This document shows, piece after piece, positions 33,039 through 43,349 of a stretch of 64,000 nucleotides of DNA. Numbering within the stretch: the stretch's first letter is position 1; each line of letters begins with the position of its first letter. Made by a program: the position numbers and the translations under genes. Below the pieces are notes generated by a model, which saw only the letters and a list, made by a program, of their open reading frames with translations, was not told the DNA's origin and made no database searches. Source of the stretch: Fulvia fulva (taxonomy: Eukaryota; Ascomycota; Dothideomycetes; Mycosphaerellales; Mycosphaerellaceae); contig NC_063015.1 of the NCBI RefSeq assembly GCF_020509005.1, positions 4,774,001 to 4,838,000 on the forward strand, given 5' to 3'.

Positions 33039-33724
33039 ATGAAGCTCACTTACGCTATCACCACTCTTGCCCTGGCAACTGGTATCGTAGCCGATTGCCC
33101 ACCTCAGCAGCGCATTGACCACCTCAAGTTCATTGTCGATGCATTCAATGCCAAGGGAGCAGCATCCCTTGAGGGGATCAACAATCTGCCACTGGCACCG
33201 GAGTGCGATGCGTTTCTGTAACGCCCGCCCTCCCACATGACAGCCTTGGTTGGAAACTGACGTGTTCTACTAGCTTCATCAATGGCCTTCCTGGCATCCA
33301 GCCAGGAACATTCAGCGGAGATACCGTGAAAGTGTTCGCACAGACCGTGCGTCAAGTCTTTGGCTACGTGGAAGGCAGATACTCCACTGCCGACAACAGC
33401 ACCGGTACTCTTGATGCCATCGTGGTAAGTCGTACTACAGCACTCTCCAAATTTGCAAGTGTCTAAATCATCCGCCAGACCCTCGGCGCAGCGCAGAACG
33501 TCCTGCTCCCCATCAAGACCCGCATCGTGGTTCCGGCCGAGTTCAACCCAGACACGTGTCTGATCACTGAGCTGCCTACATACATCACCATCCCGATCGA
33601 TATTGCAGGCAACCCGATCAACCCACCGATTATTCCAGCAATCCCTGGCCTGGACAGGTTGCCAGGATTGAGCACGATCATTGATATGCTTCCTCCTGCT
33701 ATCAGGAGCTCACTTGGGCTCTAA
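33039..33724 (+). CDS. secreted protein, 191 aa, unknown function
   Basis: Three exons (33039-33217, 33274-33424, 33479-33724); both introns have GTAA donors and YAG acceptors, and all joins keep the frame. The N-terminus MKLTYAITTLALATGIVA is a signal peptide. The mature protein has three cysteines (DCPPQ, PECDAF, DTCLI). It ends with a proline/isoleucine-rich stretch (NPINPPIIPAIPGLDRLPG). No domain is recognised. It lies between the AflR-like regulator and a second small secreted protein. Confidence 0.75.
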
Positions 33725-34651
33725 GAGGGGGTTGCAGACAGGAATCCAAGTTAGCGGCGCACGTCAAGTGTAGGACAATGGTGGTATAATATGGTCCGGG
33801 AGTTTCCCACTCTTCTGTTACATCAATACAAAATTCTCCCTCACTGAGGACAACGTCTCGAGAGCGCACCATTGCATTGACGCCAGCGTTGATGGGATGC
33901 GATCTGAGTGCAAGAGGCAAGTAGTGCCTGTCGTATCACAACTCTCTGTACGCCCTATCTACAAGTTCCAAGTCTCAGACAGTGTCAAAGCCGACCAATC
34001 TAGGCACGAAATAAGTGAAGGATAGCCAATTGATCCACCGCAGGAAATCTGAGCCACATATAAGAGTGCAGGAATTGTAGCCTACGACTTGTGTACGATT
34101 GATGGGAGCATGATGTCCCAAACAGCAACAAAGTTCTCCGCCCGAGCAGACAGTGTCTTGCCAATCGCAGCTGTGACATCCGTCTGGGGTTAAGATTATC
34201 GCGTCTATACAGTATCACATCTGCATACAGTAGACTGTGTCTTGGCTCTGCAAGGACTCTGTCCAATGAAGGTGTGCAAGAGTGTCGATACTTGCTTAAG
34301 AAAGCAGAGTCGACGTTGTCCGGGTCATCTCTATGCACAAAAGACGACTAGCGCTGCAGGAGTCGAGATAAACTGGTGTGACAGGCCACTGCAGTCGCTG
34401 TCATCGCAACGGCTTTGCAGCTGCATAGACATGCGACCGGATTTGGGCTTCGCAAAGTTACTGCTCTGGGAAAGGTGCATAGTGTGCTGTTCTGTGCACA
34501 GACTCGGGGCTGCAGACGCATCCGCAGTCCTAGGAAGTATAAGAATGGCAGAATCGCACTCCATGGACTTGCGATGCTTCATTATCCTCACTCATCAACA
34601 TACACCAAGGGAGGTCACCAGTCCAAGTCTTTCCAACCGACACTGCCCACC
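33725..34651. other. intergenic, about 930 bp
   Basis: It contains a weak TATA-like TATAAG at 34538-34543, 109 bp before the next start codon. Nothing else seen. Confidence 0.45.
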
Positions 34652-34879
34652 ATGCATTTCTTCACCCTCCTCGTCGGTCTTTCCGGCCTGAGCCTCATCA
34701 CCGCTCAGGGAGTGTGCGGAAGCGACTGCTACCAGTACCCATACGATGCATTAGGTCGTGTGGACTGCCCTGGATCGACGTTTCTTGGAAGACTTTTCAA
34801 CACAAAGGGCGATTGCCAACGATACTTTGAGCTTGTAGGAGGATACGGGTGTTGCTGTGGCTGCCCAGGGCCTTGTTGA
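34652..34879 (+). CDS. small secreted cysteine-rich protein, 75 aa
   Basis: One exon. MHFFTLLVGLSGLSLITAQG is a signal peptide. The mature peptide of about 57 residues has nine cysteines, six of them at the C-terminal end or in the CCCGC run (GGYGCCCGCPGPC). It is small, cysteine-rich and glycine/tyrosine-bearing, the usual profile of fungal apoplastic effectors or antimicrobial-type peptides. No family is recognised. The odd cysteine number suggests a dimer or one free thiol. The start is the only ATG that gives a signal peptide. Confidence 0.75.
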   Translation: MHFFTLLVGLSGLSLITAQGVCGSDCYQYPYDALGRVDCPGSTFLGRLFNTKGDCQRYFELVGGYGCCCGCPGPC

Positions 34880-35139
34880 GTGGCACTTGGTTGATGCTTC
34901 GAGGCGGTGGTGTGTATCCCTGGCCATGGTACAAGAGTGTTATGCTGATGAGTGCCATCGTAGATTAGGGATGCTTATAGCATAGTCGTCGTTCGATGGC
35001 AAGGTTTCATGTCTGAAGTGTAGGCCGTGAGCTGCTACGGCTGAGGCGAGGGATATCCTGATTACAAGTTTCGATGTAGCCACAGAATGTATGCAACACG
35101 TCCGATTGAGTTTTTGTGCGACGGTTACGGAGATTTGAC

Positions 35140-35511
35140 CTAGTCATTTCCTAACTCATTTCTGCGTGACATCGAGGAAAACGATCTGCTCTTCGTGGGC
35201 GAACGGGGTAGTGATGGAGAAGGTGACAATGGTAAGAGGTTACTCTTCAGCATCGTACAATGCTCAAGTGGAGACAAGTGAGGAAGATGTGGCGCCAGGT
35301 GCTGCACAACAGGGCTCTCAAGTTCAAGCGGTATGCTGCAGTCGAAACCATCATTCCGGCATGGGGTGCATGCAAGTCCTGGTGATGAGAGCAGCGCATC
35401 GCAGCGGACCTTTCGTGTCCGGCATGAGTCGCACGCTCGAGCACTGCGCCGCCTTGGCGGACCTAGTCCCACTGAAGCATTCAGGAATTTAAAGGCGTGC
35501 GGGGCGTCCAT
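35140..35511 (-). CDS. truncated Zn2Cys6 protein (DNA-binding domain only)
   Basis: One short exon, 123 residues. Residues 20-60 hold a complete zinc cluster: CDSCRTRKVRC, then CTPCRNDGFDC. The rest is serine/proline-rich and then stops; the long regulatory domain normal in this class is absent. Either a downstream exon was missed or only the DNA-binding part survives. An inverted-repeat element begins 87 bp upstream. Confidence 0.5.
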   Translation of the reverse strand: MDAPHAFKFLNASVGLGPPRRRSARACDSCRTRKVRCDALLSSPGLACTPCRNDGFDCSIPLELESPVVQHLAPHLPHLSPLEHCTMLKSNLLPLSPSPSLPRSPTKSRSFSSMSRRNELGND

Positions 35512-35597
35512 GTCGGCGCCATGAGGACCTCACTGTCTGGTGTGCAGTATGAAGATAGCGGGCACATGGAGGATATTTAGGTAGGAGGGGAACATCG

Positions 35598-36233
35598 GAA
35601 AAAATGTGCTGTATAGGCCTGTGAGACCCATAAGTGTGAGCGTAACGACAGAGTGGAGCTCTCTCACCGGCCCAGCTAATGACACGGGTAATCTGCTTAA
35701 CGTAAGCACAGTTTTCTAACCCTCGCAGCAGTGCCTGCGGCGCGTTGTGATAGCTGCCCGAGGTATCTGCCTTTATAGAAGGCACACACGTAACTTCGAT
35801 TAGTTAAATTCTAGCAACTTAATTTTAGCCAATCAGAACCCAGTCTCTAGGGGCACCATACTCGGACACCATACTCGGTTAATTAAGCGTAGCGACCGAG
35901 CGCTAGCCACAGCGGAGTACGAGCTTGCGAGTACGTAGGTGAGGCGTCAGCGAGGGAGTGAAGCTCTATACCAGCCCTTAACTAGCCTTGGCGCCCGCTC
36001 TGATTGGTCAACTTTCAAGTTCTAGGGTCACGTGACCTACCGCACTGTGCCTGTTGGTGAACTCGCAAACATATACTCGTCGCTAACGCCTATGTCGTCG
36101 TATAATAAGCACTGTACGTCGGGTAGCGGTAGCGTGGATCGTACGCTACTTTGCAGTCTAGAAGGGTTGGTAGAGAGCTCCACTCCGCTACGCTTACCTT
36201 TGGAGGTTCACAACCGCTAACAGCACATTTTTC
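35598..36233. mobile_element. MITE-like inverted-repeat element, about 640 bp
   Basis: The left arm 35598-35668 and the right arm 36169-36233 are imperfect inverted repeats; both contain AAAAATGTGCTGT at the outer end and GGAGTGGAGCTCTCT or its near match at the inner end. The inside has no coding frame. This is the build of a non-autonomous DNA element. Ends and target duplication are approximate. Confidence 0.7.
35811..36025. repeat. nested inverted repeat inside the MITE-like element
   Basis: CTAGCAACTTAATTTTAGCC followed by AATCAGA (35811-35837) pairs in inverted order with 35999-36025 (TCTGATTGGTCAACTTTCAA then GTTCTAG). This looks like a second small element within the first, or an inner pair of arms. 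Confidence 0.6.
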
Positions 36234-36287
36234 ATCAATTGTCCATTAATTCTAATCAATACACGGGAGCCCGACTTTTTGGTAGAT

Positions 36288-36352
36288 ATTAACTAACCCT
36301 CCCTAACCATCCCTAACCACCCCAACCGCTACCCCTTACCCTCCCTAACCTT
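36288..36352. repeat. telomere-like CCCTAACC-rich block
   Basis: About 65 bp made of degenerate CCCTAACC, CCATCCCTAACC and CCACCCCAACC units; the other strand has several GGG and GGGG runs. It resembles a decayed internal telomere tract or a G-quadruplex-prone sequence. It sits directly between the MITE-like element and the cut end of the acyl-CoA dehydrogenase remnant. Confidence 0.55.
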
Positions 36353-36522
36353 TATCTCCTACCCGTACGGGTCTTGTATGCAGCCTAAATTTGAAGGAAG
36401 TGTTGAGCTTAAGTTGAAGCTTAATCAAAGTCGAAACGCGGCCAAATTCCAGGGTCCAGAACAAGATGTCTCGGAGTATGAATATCCCGTTCCGTGCCAT
36501 GGAATAGCCGCTGGATCCATAC

Positions 36523-37163
36523 TTAGCATTGACCAACCACCAACCACTTTTTACAGCCGTTCACGATATAGTTGTCTCCGCTGGCATCTTTGATGGCTTC
36601 CGTTTCGAGGTTTGCAAGATCAGAACCGGCACCAGGCTCGGTCACAGCTATACAGGTCCTCTTCTTGCCAAGCAGCAAGTCAGGCAGGACTCTATCTTGC
36701 AGCTCTCTGTTGCCGTAGTTCAGAATTGGTGGTGTCCCGAAAGCCATGCCAGGCACCACCACGCCTGCGGGGCTGAACAGACCGCAGTTGTACATCTGCA
36801 ACCCATCAGCTGTCGTATGGCATAGTCAAGAGGTTACCATACTTCACTCATATAAATGAGGTAGTGGAAGTAATCATACTCTTCCAGCTTCAGACTCCCG
36901 GCGAGTTCACGAATACCGAGTGCTTTGAGGCGAGCAATTGGCAGCGGAGCTGGCAGACAAGGCGCGTCTGCGAAGGTCTGGTACACCTCTGGCTCGCAGC
37001 TTTGCTGCCTGGTCCATTGCAATCCATATTGCCCAAGGTTCTTCCAAACGAATTCACGACAGGTCTTTTGCCATCGCCTGTGCGAATCAGAGTAGTACGG
37101 CGATGGCACTCCCATCAGCCAGGGTGCCTCTGCAAAGGGGTTGTTATCGACTGAATGACCCAT
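36523..37163 (-). pseudogene. acyl-CoA dehydrogenase, 3' half missing
   Basis: The frame starts at ATG 37163 (MGHSVDNNPFAEAPWL). It reads through the N-terminal helical part (LPSPYY-like PSPYYSDSHRRWQKTCREF) and, after a short gap at about 36833-36802, the middle part GVVVPGMAFGTPPILNYGN, KKRTCIAVTEPGAGSDLANL and YIVNGCKKW. There it stops: the catalytic-base and C-terminal helical domain are absent, replaced by unrelated sequence and the telomere-like block. The possible intron at the gap would be only about 33 nt. Family enzymes are FAD-dependent and oxidise acyl-CoA at C2-C3. This copy cannot fold as a complete enzyme. Confidence 0.7.
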
Positions 37164-37439
37164 TGTTACAAAAGTCAGGCATACACAGGAGCGTGGAAGG
37201 TCAAGTCTATTGAAGAGTTCAAGCACACAACATGGTCAAGTAAAGGACAGACTGACCAATCACAGCCCCAGCTTCGGTATTTCCACATATGGAAACATTC
37301 TGCATATCAGAGTCCTTCGCAGGAGGGTTCAAACGGGCACGCGGACCAAGCGCTTTCTTGGGGAATATACATTGTAAAGCCGGGCTACTTGGACGCAAAT
37401 CTTTGTCCCTTTCGTTTTGTCACTTAGCATTCTTCGAGA
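37164..37439. promoter_or_regulatory. former bidirectional promoter of the acyl-CoA gene pair
   Basis: 276 bp between the divergent starts of the dehydrogenase and hydratase remnants, the spacing usual inside fungal metabolite clusters. Confidence 0.4.
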
Positions 37440-38325
37440 ATGTCGCAGATCACCATTACAACCCGTGAATACCTGGATCGATAGCGGCGTCGGCGTTGTC
37501 CAGATCAATAACCCTAAGCAACGAAACACTCTGAACTAGCAGGTTCACTACGACCTTCTCAAGGTGCTTGACGACTACCGAGAAGACAAGAATGTGGCCT
37601 GTATCCTCCTGTGGGGAAATGAGACCTACTTCAGTTCCGGCTGGGAAATCACCTTGCTCGAACAGGGCTCCAGCCGTGATAACCAGACTTTCTCTGACAT
37701 TGCCCTGAAGCTCATGGTTGGAACTTACGACTATCCAAAGGCATTCGTGTGTGCCGTCGCAGGCATGTGCTCCGGCTATGCACTGGATGTGGCCAACTTT
37801 GCCGACATCACGATTTGCTTCAAGAACGCCGCATTTGGTGCTGCACAAGTCAAGTACGGCCTCAATCCAATGACGCATCCCATGTTCCGAAAGATGAGCA
37901 TCCAGCGAGCGAGACGTCTCATCTTCACTGGAGATCCAATGGGGCCAGAAGAGGTACGTACCTTGGAACTTCATCATTCATCATGAAAGTGAAGAAAAAG
38001 AGATTTGCTGATCATGACCATCCGAATGCCCTTCGTACTGGTCTTGTCGACCGAGGTCACGGAAGTGGGCGAGCTGTACACGAAAGCGCTGGCACTGTCG
38101 AAGCAGATCGCTGAGCGTGGTGCTGAACATGCGGTGAATCTCAAAGAGATGTGTCTCCGCGTTCCAAACATGGATCACGTCGGAGCAACCTACTACGAGA
38201 CGCGCTTCACAAATGATCTGATGGCTAGAGATCAGTTCAAGCGTCTCGCGGCTGAAGGTGTCGAGAGACTCAAGGAGAAGCGTAGCAAGGCGATCGAGCG
38301 GCTTGGAAAGCTCTGCAAAAGCTAG
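37440..38325 (+). pseudogene. enoyl-CoA hydratase/isomerase (crotonase family), broken
   Basis: The crotonase fold is easy to follow: GVGVVQINNPKQRNTLN, GNETYFSSGWE, AVAGMCSGYALDVANFADI and AAFGAAQVKYGLNP. After an intron with a GTACGT donor at 37954 the C-terminal part follows (ICLRVPN-like CLRVPNMDHVG). It is broken: a frame shift lies just after the first ten codons, a TAG falls in the conserved N-terminal motif near 37537, and another frame shift lies after the intron near 38052. The family hydrates or isomerises enoyl-CoA. The closest style I recall is the hydratase of fungal epoxy-decatrienoate-type pathways, but this is only inference. Confidence 0.7.
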
Positions 38326-38692
38326 TGATGGAAACCGAGGTGCTGGATAGTCCTTTGGTACACTACATGTAGTCCACTTCTCATGATAAGTCGTCAGATG
38401 TGCTGGACCGCTACGCGTTAGTCAAAGGCTGAGAAATACTTTCATTGTCTGCGGTGGGTTTCAGCACCGACATCTTGCCAATGTTGAGTTCGTCTAATCA
38501 TGTGCAGATCATCGGTGGAGGTATATGGCTCCATCCAATCACAAACGTGACAGCGGCATTTCCTTATGAGGACCATGTACCCTCCCGTCTCGGCACTACT
38601 GTCTATGGCTACTCCCTGCGTCGAGCGACATACATTGTGACATCAAGAGCGCTGTCGCTGCTCAGAGTAAGCAGAACACTTCGCCATCAAAG
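38326..38692. other. intergenic between hydratase and ligase pseudogenes
   Basis: No gene seen; probably the old ligase promoter. Confidence 0.4.
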
Positions 38693-40492
38693 ATGCACTT
38701 TAATGCGGAGCCATGGGTTCCCACTCTCCCATCCATTCCAGATGTTTTCTTGACTGATTTCCTTTCGATGAGCGATATGGCAGAGCGCCGTACAATAACT
38801 CATTACACGCATACGTGTGTGCAAACACCAATAAAAGATTCTCAGCAAATAAGCAGCGTCTTCGTATCGAAGTCCTAGCCAGGGGATTGGCATCAGACCT
38901 CAACTAGGCTGTCAATGGCGTACCCGAGACTAACAAGGTCGTGTCGATATTTGCACTAAACACCGTAAGTCTGCTTAACGTTTCCCGAATGCGTTCCGCC
39001 GGTAACGATGCATAGATAGACGTCCCGACCGTGACTTGGGCGACGCACCGTGTTGGTGGAGTTTGCAGCCCAATCAATGCGAGCTACACCTCTACCGAGG
39101 GTGCAGGGCTACTAAAGAAGGCCAACGCAAAGGCAATCTTCACGGTACAGCCCTTACTAGAGATTGCCGCAAAGGCTGCCGAGATTGCTGGTATCCGGCC
39201 TCGAAATGAGCGGCGACGGACCATTACCGGAAAATTATCTTGCGCTTGATAAACTCTTTCGATTAGGCGCCAGTATCAAAGACCTTGACCGCATCGAATG
39301 GCAACCAGGAGAGCCGGCCAGGAGGATTGCGTATCTTTGCCACTCCAGTGGCACATTAGGGCCGCTAAAGCTTGCGGCGATTTCACATCGGAATGTTATT
39401 GCTAACGTTATGCAATTCTCAACCTTCGGGCAACAAGACCGAGGCGGCACAGCAGCACGGAAGACTGTACTAGGCCTTCTTCCTGCGTCGCATATCTACG
39501 GCATCGTGGCCATCTCCAGTGGGTCTACATACCGGGGGGACTCAGTCACGAAATTTGATCTTCAACAGATGCTCTCTGCGGTGCAGAAGTTCAAAATCAA
39601 TGTGTTCTCGATTGTGCCGCCAATCGTTGCAGCGCTGGGGGAATCGCCGGAGCTGCTGGATGCCTTCGACTTGAGCAGTATTGAAGTCGTTCTCTGTGGC
39701 GGTTCTCCGCTGGACGAAGGCACAGTCTCTCGCTTACAGCAACACTATCCATCCTGGATCTTCCGGAATGCGTACGGGCTCACAGAGATGGCCGGTGTCG
39801 CGTGCATGACTCCGTACCATGAACCGTGGCATGGCAGTTCAGGAGTTGTCATGCCTGGAGTGTCCCTCAGATTGATCACCGAGGAAGGCAAGAAAGTCGC
39901 AAGCTGTGAAGAGTCTGGCGAGGTGTATGCCCAGAGTCCTGGTATCATTGTCGGGTACTGGCAAGACAATGCTGCCACCAAAGAGACTTTCGTACAGCAC
40001 AGAGGTAGCCGCTGGTTACGCACCGGAGACATCGCAGTGTTCCGAAAGTCAGAGGAAGGTCATAGCCATCTTTTCATCGTGGATCGGGTTAAGGATTTGA
40101 TCAAAGTCAAAGGTTCGTGCTCTGCGCGCGCTCCAGCTTAGAGGAGTAATTCGTACTGACTGAGCCTCTGGCAGGGCTTGCAAGTAGTGCCAGCGGAACT
40201 CGAATCCTGCCTCATGGAGCATTCGGCTGTGCAAGACTGTGCCGTCGTCGGTGTTCCCGATGAGAGAGCCGGAGAGCGTCCTCGTGCTTATGTTCAACGA
40301 TCTGCAAACCACAGCCAGGACCTGAACGACGACAAGCTACGAGAACATCTCGTGAATTCCGTGAGAAGTACTAAGGCTCGTCACAAATGGCTAGAAGGTG
40401 GCCTGATATTCGTGGACACGATCCCGCGAAGCCCTTCTGGCAAGGTTCTGCGCCGTGAGCTGAAGCATACAGCAAGATCAGTGAAACTCTGA
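38693..40492 (+). pseudogene. acyl-CoA ligase (AMP-binding, 4CL-like), broken
   Basis: Successive blocks of an ANL-superfamily ligase appear in order but in different frames: the start MHFNAEPWVPTLP, KVVSIFALNT before an intron (donor GTAAGT at 38965, acceptor 39015), WATHRVGGVCSPINASYT, the adenylate loop CHSSGTLGPLKLAAISHRN, the motif NAYGLTEMAG, and the tail SPSGKVLRREL. Lesions: a frame shift near 38772, a TAG at 38905-38907, a frame shift near 39205 and a splice junction near 40111/40175 that does not keep the frame. Intact relatives activate fatty or aryl acids as acyl-AMP and then CoA thioesters. It lies 3' of the hydratase remnant on the same strand. Confidence 0.7.
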
Positions 40493-40912
40493 TTTGGGCT
40501 CTTGTGGCAGTGAGTATGGTCGTAGTTAGCACGCCTTCATGGGTTCTTTTCTTACAGATGCTGCTTGTTTAGGAGTCTCTGGCGTTCGAGACCGACAGTC
40601 ATGCTTCCATGCACGCTTGTTGTTGCTTCCTCCGGCATCGATGAGAACAGCAATCTCGCTGTCGGTAAGCAGGAGCAGCACCGTAGCTTGACGGGTAGTA
40701 ACGAGCTATGATGTGTCGAGTCCGCCTGCCCCAGCACCTCGCGATAGCTACAGAGAAAGAGGTAGACTTACCCCTCTTTGCTGGACGTAGACCAAGTGTA
40801 TCAGGCAATCGAAAGCTACACATTCGTCTGTGGTTGACCACCTTGACAGTGCAGTATCCAAGTAAAGGAACCCAACTACCCATTCCCCACCTAGCAACAC
40901 CTAGCCGCCACC
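40493..40912. other. intergenic, cupin promoter
   Basis: 420 bp; a C/A-rich stretch just before the ATG looks like a leader. Nothing else seen. Confidence 0.4.
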
Positions 40913-41302
40913 ATGACAGTCGGTAACCTCGTCGACCTCTCGGTCGTAGACACCAACTTGACCGCTTACGAACTCTTCCCGGTCCCCTACATCAACGCGC
41001 AGCTTGAACACAACATGCTCCACAACGACGGCGAGACCGGCATGATGGTCCTGAAAATGGTCTGCCGTGCTGGCTTCACCAATCCCTGGCATTCGCACTT
41101 CTGCGGCCATGGTTTCTTCGTCCTTGAAGGGGTACTTGACATACACAAAGGCCAGTATGGAGCGGGGAGTTGGGTCTGGTTTCCGGAGGGAGGATTAATG
41201 TATCACGGGGCCACGAAAGACCAAGACGTCACGTTTCTGTTTGTAACGAACAAGAAGTTTTCGATCCACTTCGTGGACGATACCAGCGATCCTTGTGCGT
41301 GA
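40913..41302 (+). CDS. small cupin-domain protein
   Basis: One exon, 129 residues, ATG in context CCACCATGAC. A single beta-barrel cupin is seen: MMVLKMVCRAGFTNPWHSHF, then FFVLEGVLDIHKG and GSWVWFPEGGLMYHGA. Two of the usual metal-binding histidines (WHSHF) and a late MYHG histidine are present; the glutamate of the first motif may be the one in LEG. The layout is like the ChrR/dihydroxyacetophenone-dioxygenase type of small cupin. The reaction is unknown. It is intact although its upstream neighbours are broken. Confidence 0.75.
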   Translation: MTVGNLVDLSVVDTNLTAYELFPVPYINAQLEHNMLHNDGETGMMVLKMVCRAGFTNPWHSHFCGHGFFVLEGVLDIHKGQYGAGSWVWFPEGGLMYHGATKDQDVTFLFVTNKKFSIHFVDDTSDPCA

Positions 41303-41534
41303 GACATGGCGGCCGATGCGCAATGGCGGATTCGTAATGTCGATGAGAGAGCTCCAGGTCCTTCATTGCACAATCATGGCGTCTTCCGGCCTTGGGTGTT
41401 TACAGTCATATAGTTTGACTGTTGGTGTACAATTTCAGAGAGGCAAGGACTGGGCTGCGGAAAAGCTGACCAGCAAGTTCGTCAGTGTTGCCATGCCGAA
41501 CGACCAAGAAATCATCTCAGACACTCGAAAGATT

Positions 41535-42703
41535 TTACTCCCATTTCAGGATACCAGGCGTACCCTTCACTGGCGCCACGACCTGACAAGATCGGAAAGT
41601 TCTCCATAGTGCCAACCAGAAAGGCGTATCGTCTGTCAGATATCGCCCACCTAGTTCCTTTCTGATCGCCTTCGTCGCCTCCTCTGCCTCGTAGAATGGG
41701 ATCGATCTAATACTATGTCAGCAGGCGGTCAAGATGAAATCGACATCATGTTTGGGACGTACGGGAATAAATGATGAATCACGTGGTAGTCAATAATCCC
41801 ATGGAACAGATGCTTTCCGACAAACCCAAACGGCCTATCCACAGTTCCCAAAGCACCATCGACGTACGTCCATCCGTCAGCGTCAAAGTGCGGCACGTCT
41901 CGGTGCGTATGGTGGAGATATGTGATGGCGATGATCCAATTGTTGAGCCAGAGGTAGGGGACAAAGTACAGCAGAGCTAGATACTGGAAGCCGAGGCTCT
42001 TGCTCACGAAGTAGAGCGCTGTTCCCGTGGCGATCATGCCCGCGGTCGAGAGCGCGATGTAGAAGCGCTGGGATGGGGTCCAGAGGGAAGCTGCCGGGTT
42101 AAGATGGCTTCTATCCAACAACTTTCCATTCGGCTGCTGGGGCGTTGATGATGTGCCTCCGGATGCGTAGCTCATGACGTACGTCTGCCATCCAAGAAGT
42201 TGATGCCCGGCAAGCATGGCTGCTGTAACTAGAGGGGCATCTTCCGCATTGTGATTGAGCTTTGCCAAGCTCATGGACCAAGTGCTTTCGCCCTTCTGGT
42301 TCGGGACAAAGGCAGTGTCTTTCTCCATATGGTTGTGGTATCGATGGTGGCGGGCGTGGGTGTATTTCCAGGAAAAGTAAGGGACCAAGAGTGCGCTATG
42401 CAGCACGAAGCCAAGTGTGTCGTTGGTGAAGTTACTCTTGAAGAGTGCCTGATGTCCGCATTCATGCGCCAAAATCCAGATGCCGGTGAAAATGAGGCCT
42501 TGAACATAGCCGTATGTCATCCATAGTGCTACGCGTAGTGACCAGACCTCGATCTGAGGGATGAAGCGAAGGGCGAGGCCTGCGAGAGCTCCGGAGAGAA
42601 CCAGATCGGTGACGATGTGGAGTCCTGATCTGAACGATGAGGGTTGAAAACACTTTTTGGGTATCGCATCCCGCAGTCGCTGTAGAGAAATCTTCCTGTC
42701 CAT
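41535..42703 (-). CDS. membrane fatty acid desaturase (delta-12/omega-3 type)
   Basis: Two exons (42703-41763 and 41706-41535) give 370 residues; the intron has donor GTACGT, branch GCTGAC and acceptor TTAG, phase 2. All three histidine boxes are present: HECGH, HARHH and HVIHH, the di-iron ligands. Four or more hydrophobic spans flank them. The C-terminus (IPFYEAEEATKAI) is recovered only with the intron. The start MDRKISLQRLRDAIPKKCF matches the usual desaturase head, though the protein is shorter at the N-terminus than typical delta-12 enzymes. It should insert a double bond into membrane-lipid acyl chains in the ER. The exact position is not decidable here. Confidence 0.88.
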
Positions 42704-43349
42704 CTTGGCGATTTAGTAAAGGCGATCGGTGTATAATTACGCCAGGTGTTGTATGCTAGTCCGGTGGACTTGCTCTGTGATGTGGAAAAATATTTATGGA
42801 ACGATGGCTGGCCATGAGGATGGAGAAGAAAAGAAGGGTCTTTGAGGACACGATCGACGCCAGGTTGTGGTCTTGGTAAGGCATCCCTTTGGTACAAGCT
42901 TCCTTTATTTTAATCTCCTTGAGGACGCCATATTTTCGGTGAGAACAGCCCCGGGTCAAGGTGGCAACACCATGCCAAGCAATTTTGGCCTCTCCAACTC
43001 GAATCTCCTGTCGGCGTAATGGCCACCTGTCCCAGTGCATAGGATGGTCGAAAGCAGCCGTCCTCACAGTCCTGACTGATCGTACTCTCTTTGAATGATC
43101 ATTTGGTTCTTCAAGGATGACCCTGATGTGCCACGCGAGATGCGCGGATCTTGGTTTCGTTGAGCGACGGCGTCAACGTTCGGACCGTCGTTCATCTTCC
43201 ACCCAACTTTATTCACCGCTTGACCACAATTCTTCCGCCGTTGATATTCAGGGGACCTTGGTCATTATCAGACGTCATGCGACGCAGCCTGAATAGCGAC
43301 AGGAGGTGACTTGGGTTCGGGCAGCCAGTACGGTTATCGCGAATAGCGC
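42704..43349. other. intergenic upstream of the desaturase
   Basis: About 650 bp between the desaturase start and the end of the CHAP remnant on the same strand. AT-rich just upstream of the desaturase ATG; nothing else seen. Confidence 0.45.

Noticed and set aside
41535..41763. Desaturase truncated after the third histidine box
   Set aside because: An intron with a GTACGT donor leads to a C-terminal exon typical of the family.
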